Positions 6,801 through 13,285 of a stretch of DNA of 13,285 nt are shown piece after piece. The first letter of the stretch is position 1. The number at the start of each line of letters is the position of its first letter. The position numbers were made by a program, and so were the translations under genes. Source of the DNA: Beroe ovata (lineage: Eukaryota > Ctenophora > Nuda > Beroida > Beroidae); assembly GCA_946803715.1 (NCBI GenBank), contig CAMPET010000028.1:214287-227571 (forward strand), read 5' to 3'. The notes beneath the pieces are model-generated. The model searched no databases. It worked only from the letters and a program-made list of their open reading frames with translations, and was not told where the DNA came from.

Positions 6801-8966
6801 CAAAGAAACCCGTGCTCCGGACAAACGACGCGGAAAGATTCCGGCAAGTTTCCGTCACAGTAACGATTTTCACAGCGGTGTGCATTACTTGCACCACACC
6901 CGTCTGCATGCTGATGATCCTCGAAATTCTTCACATCAAAGTTAGCAGTTCATCGGGGTTTTTCTACGTCAATTTCATCCCTTACGTTTTCCTGCTTATC
7001 CTAAACGCAGCGGTCAACCCGGTGGTTTATATGACGAGAATGCCAGCGTTCTGCAGATGGATGATGGAGAGGGTGGGAGGGGGAAGAAGAAGGGTTTATT
7101 TCAGAGTCCTGGGTGGGAAGAACGAGGGGCTGAGAGAAGGAGAAATGGAGAGAGAGGGTGAAGAGAAGAGGGATGGGAAAATGGGGAGAGATGAAGATGA
7201 CTGTGATCGGGAAGACAACAACCTTGCAACGAAACTCTGAAACCTTTCCGTTCTAAATTTGAGGGGTAATTAAGTTTAAAGAAGCTAATCTCAGGCTGCC
7301 CCAATGACTCTATACAGAGAAGATTGTAGCGTTTAATTTGGACATAATCTGCTCGACTGCTTGAATCTTACCAGGAGCTTTAAATCTTTTCCAACATTCT
7401 TTTCAAGATCGGTTATCCTTTTCTCTATTGCTGCAAGCTGAAGAAAATCGCTGTAAATATTCCAGTTTTTATTCAATAGAACATGGTTTTCATCAATTGT
7501 TTTCACATCATCATGCTATAACAATATTGAAATTGCGAGGAATCTTGTCAACTTATACCTTAGCAGTCTCGGCAAACTTAGCATGGTCTCCCCGGTAATG
7601 CACTTCATATGTCACGGGTGTGTTGTCACCCCGTGATCCCGTCGCCTTGGGAGTCTTCTCTTTGAACGCCCCGATCTGAGCTTCGAGCTGCTTCGTTAAC
7701 ACCGTGTGGCCTGAGAGACGAATAGTGGCAATAAGGTACACACACATACACAATACACATGAGGGGTTTGTTAGTTGTTATGGAAGGCCTAGAAGCATTC
7801 AAAAGCACTGTCAAGTTTCACGATTCCTACAACTTTGCCCAAGAAACTTGAAGTTCTCGCACAATTATTATTACCGAATTATCTTACCAGGTTCCTTGAA
7901 CTTGAGTTGTCCCAACATTTGTTCGACCTTCATCTCACTAAGGTTATTCGACAACTTGCGTACCTGAACATGAGCTATTTCATTCCCCGCTCATTCTCCC
8001 AGCGGACCTCCAGAAAACGAAAGTCCATGAACAAAAACAGGTAGAGGTTGCTAGAATTAATCCGGAGGAAGGGAATATCTTGGACTCCATTATGGACAAC
8101 CCCCTAAATCCCTAATTAACATGAATATGGGACATGGGTCTCAAGTGACCCCAAGTTACCTCTTCAGCGAGCTTCACATTGGATTTTTCCTCGGCATCCT
8201 GTTCAGACAGCTTCTCGAGATCTGCCGCAAACTCTTTCACCTCGAGACTGAGTCGCTGGTACCTAAGAAACAAGAATTCGGTTGTCATGGTGATTTGATT
8301 CCGAGTACGATGATCTGGGCTCAGCAGAATTGGGAAGAATTGGGATGTTACGAGAAGAGTTGTTCAGTGAGATTAAGAAACATGTACCTTTGCAGTGGAG
8401 TCTCGTTAGAAGTGCAGGATAGGAGTTCGTATTGGACTTGACCTATACCGTACCCCCCGGCTTGAGACTTCATTACATTGTCTGAGAAATCTGGGGGAGT
8501 AGGGGGAGTTGGCCGAGTTTATACGTGCCGCAGTATGCGATGATTTTAGTCAATTAATTAGATTATAGTTGGACTAGCAATTAGCAAGGTCAATCATTGT
8601 CGAAGTTTTGAATACGAGACTAAATTTTCACTTTCCCAAGACACTCACCAACATTCTTAGCGTCGATCTCTTCTTTACCAAATTTGGCTTGTGCTGCAGC
8701 CAGATCAAGCTGGATCTCCTCTATAACATTACTGTCGTGACCTGCACTCTGGAGGGAAGAGTGGTGTCAGTACTCCTTGACACCAATCTACTCTGACACC
8801 ACTATTGAGAATACCTGACACTAAACTGCTCTGACACCACTCTTCTTTGACACTATGTGATAATAGTTAATACCTGGCTATACTCAGGAATAGGCACATC
8901 CTTTGTCTCGAAAACCGTCGTATTTCCCAAGTAAGCCAGCTGATCCTTGCTCCCTTTGACTGACAT
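3893..8966 (-). CDS. DCTN2: Dynactin subunit 2 (dynamitin, p50), complete, 12 exons
   Basis: Encodes the dynactin shoulder subunit that joins the p150Glued projecting arm to the Arp1 filament and so supports cytoplasmic dynein cargo transport. Exons in transcription order: 8966-8874, 8748-8649, 8490-8388, 8262-8160, 7963-7888, 7710-7559, 7437-7372, 5283-5167, 4992-4927, 4746-4644, 4440-4349 and 3997-3893. Every junction is GT..AG and the phases fit. The sum is 1176 nt, or 391 aa; human dynamitin has about 400. Family marks in order: VFETKDVP near the N-terminus, DFSDNVMKSQAGGYG in exon 3, ETPLQRYQRL across exons 3/4, VTYEVHYRG in exon 6, LAAIEKRITDLEKNV in exon 7, and SALPEIVDRLSALKTIHEQ in exon 10. 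The rest is coiled coil. The start ATG at 8966 is the first Met after an in-frame TAG. Intron 7 hosts an antisense GPCR. Confidence 0.95.
3998..4348 (-). other. DCTN2 intron 11
   Basis: This 351-bp intron carries several copies of a degenerate motif (GTGGTGTCA at 4007-4015, AGGTGTCAGAG near 4036, then TGGTATCA and GTAGTGTCAGAG variants to about 4263). It looks like a dispersed, decayed version of the GT-rich minisatellite in DRC9. No coding signal was found. Confidence 0.6.
4505..4562. promoter_or_regulatory. Four CACGTG E-box palindromes at exact 16-bp spacing
   Basis: Three perfect GTCACGTGAC decamers start at 4505, 4521 and 4537, and a variant GGCACGTGAA starts at 4553. The step is exactly 16 bp. 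A CRE-like TGACGTAA follows at 4568-4575. GTCACGTGAC is the consensus known as the CLEAR element, bound by MiT/TFE bHLH-zipper factors, and CACGTG is a general bHLH-zipper site. The array lies in DCTN2 intron 10. It may be a regulatory cluster or simply a minisatellite whose unit contains an E-box; binding is inferred. Confidence 0.45.
5121..5198 (-). repeat. 32-bp tandem repeat spanning the DCTN2 exon 8/intron 8 junction
   Basis: Copies start at 5121 and 5153, and a partial copy occupies 5185-5198. On the coding (minus) strand each full unit ends in GGTTACAG followed by GTGATTAC, so the 5' splice site of exon 8 (exon end 5167) is repeated 32 bp downstream (potential end 5135). The last 32 nt of coding exon 8 are themselves one copy. 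Using the first site keeps the frame into exon 9. The second would add 32 nt and shift it. Confidence 0.8.
5284..6130. other. DCTN2 intron 7 upstream of the nested GPCR
   Basis: I see no gene in this stretch. It precedes the receptor ORF and may hold its promoter and 5' leader. A perfect 14-bp direct duplication (TCACTACACCTTTA) lies at 6027-6040 and 6041-6054, about 80 bp before the receptor ATG, and a TGACACCA copy lies at 5895-5902. A 73-codon frame at 5660-5881 has no recognisable features. Confidence 0.5.
6131..7240 (+). CDS. Class A (rhodopsin-like) G-protein-coupled receptor, intronless
   Basis: A 369-residue seven-helix plasma-membrane receptor; its ligand cannot be read from sequence. 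The extracellular N-terminus has an N-glycosylation site (N7-S-S). Approximate helices: 33-55, 67-92, 108-138, 148-172, 194-222, 240-266 and 279-302. Class A landmarks are N51 (TM1), LASVTD with D78 (TM2), Cys109 at the top of TM3 with Cys186 in ECL2 for the usual disulfide, Pro257 in TM6 (CTTP) and NPVVY at 296-300. The E/DRY site reads T133-R134-T135, so the arginine is kept but the acidic partner is lost. The cytoplasmic tail from about 310 is dominated by Glu, Lys, Arg, Gly and Asp, encoded by purine-rich DNA. The start has a favourable context (A at -3, G at +4). It lies entirely within DCTN2 intron 7 on the opposite strand. Confidence 0.9.
   Translation: MVLDYGNSSVFELIIGPIQKEAGDTLTPDTTFDTVLGAILTLCMAVGIPCNTLSVRFFHRRLHKSVHDVLYMLASVTDMCILGLAFAPTTVLLSGTGRSEMVFSVPALCKAWTVLFYFGVRFSLALVLMLSITRTISIKSPLHRISRKLVLWICIIYAFWLLAKDAIFLSVGAVRIGTYHKQYASCIYDQYQGSVLFVISAILEILGITIIIVGNFCTCVRFLAKKPVLRTNDAERFRQVSVTVTIFTAVCITCTTPVCMLMILEILHIKVSSSSGFFYVNFIPYVFLLILNAAVNPVVYMTRMPAFCRWMMERVGGGRRRVYFRVLGGKNEGLREGEMEREGEEKRDGKMGRDEDDCDREDNNLATKL
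8757..8844. repeat. Inverted TGGTGTCA/TGACACCA cluster in DCTN2 intron 1
   Basis: The 14-mer AAGAGTGGTGTCAG at 8757-8770 is the perfect reverse complement of 8831-8844. Two further TGACACCA copies lie between (8778-8785 and 8794-8801). The left arm begins 9 bp from the exon 2 boundary, within its polypyrimidine tract, so in the pre-mRNA a hairpin could form next to that acceptor. Confidence 0.65.
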
Positions 8967-9550
8967 GCTATCAAATTTGATAATGGTGTCAATAATGAGA
9001 CCAGCATTGTAATTGATCTAAGTTTCGGAAAAACCGTCGATTCCTGGATTCGATGTACTATATATAATTGGGCGCGCGCATTCAAACAGTGCGCACACAG
9101 AAAGATGTCCATAAAAAGAATCTCGCGGATAACACCAAATTTGATAAATCGTTCAGAAATACAGAAACATGGCACATTTGTGACACATTGTGTCTGACAC
9201 AACAATGCCCTGCTGAAGATGTTGCCTGGGTGGGTGAACAATGTGCAATGTACATCGCTGATGGCAGGTCCAAGTCTAGAGCTGTAGTGAAAAACTCAAG
9301 TCGACAGTGCAAACACCAATTTGGAGTACTGGAGCTTTGCTCGAATACCCCGAATATTGACCAGATCAAAGCTGTTTTGTGAACCGAATCGACATAATGG
9401 TCTCTTATGGGACAATGAAACTATTCCCTCAACTCAAAAAATTCCTTAAATCGAAGTAGGGAGTAATTTAACTGTCTAAACCGAGAGGGTTGGTGACTGA
9501 TCAAAAAACTGGCATGAATTACTGAATTTGGGCTGATTCAACGGCGTAAA

Positions 9551-9632
9551 AGGATAGCACAGGCTATAGCACAGAGGATAGCACAGGCTATAGCACAGAG
9601 GATAGCACAGAGGATAGCACAGAGGATAGCAC
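9551..9632. repeat. 12-bp tandem array with two alternating unit types
   Basis: Nearly seven perfect 12-mers run head to tail. Unit A (AGGATAGCACAG) and unit B (GCTATAGCACAG) occur in the order A B A B A A A, and the last copy is cut after 10 bases. There is no divergence inside a unit type, so the array is young or homogenised. Confidence 0.88.
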
Positions 9633-9681
9633 GTGGAGTGGGAATCAGGAACCCCTCCAAAAGAAGAAGTAGGCTAAAGGA

Positions 9682-9730
9682 AGAGGATTATAGAGGATTA
9701 TAAACAGAGGATTATAGAGGATTATAAAAA
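9682..9730. repeat. Tandem AGAGGATTAT units in a 24-bp higher-order repeat
   Basis: Two copies of a roughly 24-bp block (9682-9705 and 9706-9730) each contain AGAGGATTAT twice followed by an A-rich end. The block lies about 50 bp past the 12-mer array and shares its AGAGGAT start. Confidence 0.75.
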
Positions 9731-10004
9731 TGTCGAAATCTCGGTAAGCAAAACGAGCTACGAGATGTACATTTTGTGGAGTAAGTTTTCCAATCTGAAC
9801 CCCGTTGATTGTGCAGTGTAAGCACGTAATAAGCCTGTTGTTACAAGCCTGTACTGTGCAATATGTATACAAGCCTAATGTTGTGGGTAATTATTCACAT
9901 AGGATATAAATATTTTACATGATATATACAATTCCGATATATAAAATTGAGTGTTGTTTAGACCTAACTGCAACCAATAGTAAAAAGATTTTCAGTTTCC
10001 CAAC

Positions 10005-11246
10005 TCAATTCCGAGGCTTGATACACGTTACCATGCTGAAAATCTGTGACCATTTGTAAACTGCTCCTTCATCAACGGGTGTCATGCCCCGATCCCTCAG
10101 CATGCCCACAACATACACAAATCCCTGTTCAAGGGTGAGTCCCTTGCTCTTCAGCATTGTATCAACGGGAGAAAACGTCAGACAGTGATCAACAAAATCT
10201 CCCAAACTCATTTCGGTAACAATTTCAAAATGATTTTCCGCCCTACTTTCGGGGTAAGGAACAGGGAGGTTGGCGTACTTATCTTCGATAATTTTGACTC
10301 TTTCTGGAAATCCATATTCGTTGATCATCTCATGCACACACGTACTGGATGCAGCCTGCATGGTGGCTGAATCAGTACAATGTGGCAGAGTTATTCCGGC
10401 CATGCCGAGAACGCCGCCAGGCTTTAGTGTTCTTTTGACCTGGAGTAATGAGAATGTGTTAAATGGAGAATTTACTTGTGGACCAATATAATGTCAGGAT
10501 TCAGGTGTGGCGCCTAGATTTGAGTAAACAATCGCATATGTTGAATTTGCTGAATAAGCCCTACACTTGAGCCAAGGTTAAACACAAATTAACACTCGTC
10601 TGAAAACCACATTGCCCTAATTCTCTTTAAACACAAGTCATTATACATTTCTATACTTCTACCAGCCCTCTCTTCGAGAAGCATGATTCTCACCTCTTCA
10701 AAGAAAGCAGGCAGCTCAAAGTAATGCACAGCTTGAATGACAGAAATGATATCAACAGATGAATCGTCTACTGGCATGTTTTCACATGATCCCTGATAAT
10801 TGATAATTTCATCACATTGCTGAACCTATGATTCACACCTATGATTCAATTCTATCTTGAATTACCTGAATGAATTCCACTGAAGAATCACTAATAAGCT
10901 GATTGGCAACACCAATTTGTGTTGAACTGATATCAATCCCTTTAATTTTGTTGGCAAAGCCTAAAATCCTAAAAAAACGTACTTTAGTTCTTAGAATCTC
11001 AGATGTTGTGCAGCATAAATCACAATTTTTCAGATCTAACAGATCTGCAAAAACAGTTAAAACTCACTGCTTAGTACTAGTGCCAGGACCACAACCTACA
11101 TCTAGCCACAGATCTGGTTTACTACTGCCTCTGATTTCAACCAGTGTTTGTACAAGCTCTACAGGAAGTTTTGGTCTGTGCTGGAAGTATCTCTCTGATA
11201 AGTCAGTACCCACGAAAAGAGCTTCACGTTTCTTTAATGAGTCCAT
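10005..11246 (-). CDS. Class I SAM-dependent methyltransferase (Methyltransf_11-like), 4 exons
   Basis: Exons in transcription order: 11246-11068, 10968-10866, 10792-10694 and 10439-10005. All are GT..AG with matching phases and give 271 aa plus stop. Rossmann-fold methyltransferase landmarks appear in order. Motif I is LWLDVGCGPGTST (46-58), the SAM-binding Gly loop. An acidic residue ends strand 2 in KGIDIS (D72). VDIISVIQAVHYF (107-119) is motif II/post-II, and VKRTLKPGGVLGMAG (128-142) is motif III. The N-terminal FVGTDLSERYFQHRP resembles the segment before motif I in UbiE-type and trans-aconitate-methyltransferase-like enzymes. The small-molecule acceptor is unknown. The ATG at 11246 places motif I at the usual distance, though an extra upstream exon cannot be excluded. 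The protein looks soluble: no signal peptide or membrane segment is visible. Confidence 0.88.
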
Positions 11247-12072
11247 GAGCTGAAGATATAGACAGAAAGATCAAACAGAATCATAACAGAAGGATAATTT
11301 AGCTGGTGCAAGCGCACTAGTCATTGATGACTTACCTATGTGATATTATATCAAATAATTTGCAAGTCCCCTTTCGTTTTTATGTTTTTACGTTCTTTTT
11401 GACTTTTTCATTCAGAGTCAAATAATGACTTCTGAGTTATGTAGAAGTTACTACATCTTAAATTATTTTCCTGTAACAGGAGGACTCATAGTAAATATTC
11501 GAAAATGGAGAAATTAGAATCAATTATTAGTTGTACCAAATGGTGATTCCCAAGTCTTCAGACAAGAATCCCCCTCAGCAGCAACACCACTCGTTCTCGT
11601 ATTATGTTACAAACCTACAATAATTAGTGGTGATCCTATTTGTACTATGGGTCCTCTAAGTTAGTTGTTTTCNTTTTTGTGAGCTCTACGGACAACTCTC
11701 TTCTACGAACTCCTTATTACTTGAGTTAACGTCTGACTAGGTATATGAATTGGAAATTGAATGAATTAAATGAAATACAATAACGCAACGGAATGTTAAA
11801 AGGTTAAGTACCCTCGAAAACTGGTACATACTGTAAATTTGAAATTGAAAATTAACACAGTAGTCATGCGTGATAAAAAATGCGTCATAAAAATTATGTA
11901 GGTACATCATAAAAACTAAAAACGATGTAAAAAACAACCTAAATAACCTAAAAACAGCTCATTTAAACAATAAGCTTATTTTAACAAATATCTTGCAATA
12001 TGCTCTCAAGTCTGTCTCAATAAGAGTCCACTGCAGTGAGGTAACCATCTTTAAATGCTGATTCTTTGCAAA
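11247..12072. other. AT-rich intergenic stretch upstream of the methyltransferase
   Basis: No gene is recognised. It presumably includes the methyltransferase promoter. A short + frame near 11521-11663 (about 47 codons, opening after a TAG, with no Met at its start) has a protein-like composition but no recognisable family. One base near 11673 is undetermined. AT-rich low-complexity sequence dominates from 11740 to 12000. Confidence 0.5.
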
Positions 12073-12700
12073 TCATTGAGTTGGAGTAGTGGGGTGTTTT
12101 GTAGCAGTCGCATGAGAAATCAAGAATTTGGAATTTCTGATAACACACAGATTGCAAATCAATGATACTAAATCCATGAACAGTTTTCTGATTTGCATGT
12201 TCTCAGTAAATATGACACCAACATGAAAATTCACCTGCAGCTTTTCCAGCATGTGTTATTGATTCCTTAGTTCATCAACTTCAGGACTATACATCTTGCA
12301 TTCAAATAATTTGTGATAGCTAGAATCCGGCAGTTCACAACATTCTAGGCAAATGGGTGCAGAGATGTTCTTGTCATAGCCCAACACAGAATATGCAAAG
12401 TTCTGGAATCTAAGACATCTTCCATGCAGAGCCCATAATAATCATGATAAAAGAGAGAATGCTAAATCATAATATGGATTCTTTTGAGATGATTCGATGA
12501 TGTCATGGCAGTTTTCATGAAGAGCCAACTTGTTCTCTGCTCCCAGCAATTTCTGTGTAGTTGCTCTCACAGTTTATTCCATGGGGTTGCCCTATTGCAT
12601 ATGGAATTGCCTTTTGTTATGCCATCCTCAGGGAGTCTGCAACTGTTAATTGTCTCTTGAATATAGAATCTATATTTTAATTTTGCTGGTAACAATGTAG
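12073..12700 (-). pseudogene. Decayed non-LTR retrotransposon-like ORF, C-terminal part
   Basis: On the minus strand one frame from 12570 to the stop at 12073-12075 reads as protein apart from two in-frame stops (TGA at 12442-12444, TAA at 12256-12258). It holds LLWALHGRCLRFQNFAYSVL and then CLECCELPDSSYHKLFEC, a C-x2-C-x8-H-x4-C pattern. A basic GxxxR-F stretch followed by such a CCHC knuckle is typical of the end of LINE-type reverse-transcriptase ORFs. Farther upstream (about 12573-12700) the similarity seems to continue in another frame (LPAKLKYRFYIQETINSC), suggesting a frameshift. No catalytic reverse-transcriptase motif was found here. This is a relic call from the motif pattern only. 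Confidence 0.45.
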
Positions 12701-13054
12701 TTGTGAATAGCTGCAGGGAACTCATTTCTTATTATGTTGTTTTCACTACTTTGTCCTTTCTGTTGATGAGAAATACACATAAGTGGAGAATGTACCTATA
12801 TTGGCTTGTGAAAATACCTACTGACATCTGTTGCAGCTGTTCCAAATTGATGTTGTGTTGTTGTATCCAATGGGTAGTGTGGCATGTAAATATGAAAAGT
12901 TTGTAGTAGAGCAATAATTTACTGCCAGTTAAGTATTTGGCCTGATATATAAGTAGATATATCTTGGGCATAATTACAAATATACAGAAAGCTTGACAGT
13001 ATAATTATCATAACAGGATGTTGTTTCTGTTGAATCATGGTTTCACAAATTGAG
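12701..13054. other. Unassigned AT-rich stretch before the right-edge exon
   Basis: Open frames of 67 and 79 codons overlap on opposite strands (12703-12906 +, 12732-12971 -). Neither shows a family motif. The minus-strand one may be further decayed retroelement sequence. If the 13072-13265 exon is real, this is probably intron. Confidence 0.4.
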
Positions 13055-13071
13055 GAAAAGAAATACCAAAG

Positions 13072-13265
13072 TTTGATTATAATAGTGGACAAATCTATAA
13101 CAAGATCATGACAATTGATACCGCTCTTGTGAATGGGGGCAATAATCTTTCTGAAGATCCCAATTACTCTGGCTGCTCGTCAGAAGGAAATTTGTGCAAA
13201 GCTTTTCCATTTATCGCTGCATTGACAGTCTTGTTTGTAACCACAGGCACTTTCAACGCATTCAC
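13072..13265 (+). CDS. Partial exon of a probable organic anion transporter (OATP/SLCO-like) protein
   Basis: The frame is open from 13054, just after an in-frame TGA at 13051, to a strong donor (TTCAC then gtgagt at 13266, phase 2). The acceptor is uncertain: AG at 13054, 13071 or 13085. The peptide has a polar stretch with two N-x-S/T sites (NLS and NYS), then GCSSEGNLC and a hydrophobic helix KAFPFIAALTVLFVTTGTF. In OATP carriers a Cys-rich extracellular loop with a GxC...C pair leads directly into such a helix (PF-(I/L)...), which suggests the C-terminal third of an SLCO protein. The Cys spacing (C-x6-C) differs from the usual C-x4-C. Other polytopic membrane proteins remain possible. Confidence 0.42.
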
Positions 13266-13285
13266 GTGAGTATTGGAATTCTATG

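Larger units (their letters stand above)
8967..10004. other. Upstream region of DCTN2 / downstream of the methyltransferase
   Basis: This should contain the DCTN2 promoter and 5' leader. On the minus strand a GCGCGC run and a TATATA string occur near 9058-9077, about 100 bp above the start codon, a possible but weak core promoter. Both strands of 9068-9382 stay open for about 95-124 codons. None of these frames shows a family motif, and I do not call a gene. Two tandem arrays follow (9551-9632 and 9682-9730). The rest, to 10004, is AT-rich without visible features. Confidence 0.5.

Noticed and set aside
6506-6934. 142-codon minus-strand frame opposite the GPCR
   Set aside because: It is antisense to a well-supported receptor ORF, with no family motif of its own.
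7314-7371. A coiled-coil-like continuation (APGKIQAVEQIMSKLN) after DCTN2 exon 7 in a shifted frame
   Set aside because: It needs a one-base frameshift. The canonical donor at 7372/7371 joins in phase to exon 8, whose product matches the expected dynamitin segment, so the shifted frame is read as chance.
9058-9077. TATATA plus GCGCGC as a definite DCTN2 core promoter
   Set aside because: Similar AT strings occur elsewhere (for example near 4598), and many animal housekeeping promoters lack a TATA box. It is kept only as a weak remark.
9068-9382. Overlapping open frames on both strands (104 codons +, 95 and 124 codons -)
   Set aside because: No recognisable domain and no splice or start evidence to favour one strand. 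The region more likely holds the DCTN2 promoter and leader. Transcript data would be needed to revive it.
1-13285. tRNA or rRNA genes, CRISPR arrays, prokaryotic operons
   Set aside because: I looked for tRNA T-loop/anticodon patterns and spaced direct repeats and saw none. The tandem arrays have no unique spacers, and all genes are spliced eukaryotic ones except the GPCR.

Overview
The window is nuclear DNA from an animal. It holds multi-exon genes with canonical GT..AG introns of roughly 60-370 bp (one of 2.1 kb). The gene set is a ciliary axoneme protein, a dynactin subunit, a rhodopsin-class receptor and a probable organic-anion transporter exon. Short introns, dense packing and many minisatellites suit a compact invertebrate genome, perhaps a cnidarian or another early-branching marine animal. 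I cannot fix the phylum from sequence alone. There is one ambiguous base (n) near 11673.

Layout. 1-3201 (+) is DRC9/IQCG, a subunit of the nexin-dynein regulatory complex of motile cilia. Nine well-supported exons plus a possible tenth at the left edge were reconstructed; the N-terminus lies outside the window. 3893-8966 (-) is a complete 12-exon DCTN2 (dynamitin, p50 of dynactin) gene of 391 codons. It converges on DRC9 with about 690 bp between the stop codons. Intron 7 of DCTN2 contains, on the opposite strand, an intact intronless class A GPCR (6131-7240, +, 369 aa). 8967-10004 has no convincing gene but carries two short-period tandem arrays. 10005-11246 (-) is a 4-exon class I SAM-dependent methyltransferase of 271 aa. 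11247-12072 shows nothing convincing. 12073-12700 (-) is a decayed non-LTR-retrotransposon-like ORF end. At the right edge (about 13072-13265, +) one exon looks like part of an OATP/SLCO transporter whose remainder lies beyond the window.

DRC9 and DCTN2 both act with dynein (axonemal and cytoplasmic respectively), but nothing here shows that their neighbourhood is functional. The points most worth a second look are: a 32-bp tandem repeat that duplicates the 5' splice site of DCTN2 exon 8; a strictly 16-bp-phased array of four CACGTG sites in DCTN2 intron 10; the 8-mer TGGTGTCA/TGACACCA scattered far above chance through introns, a 5' leader and even GPCR coding sequence; and the nested antisense GPCR itself, which lacks the acidic residue of the E/DRY motif.
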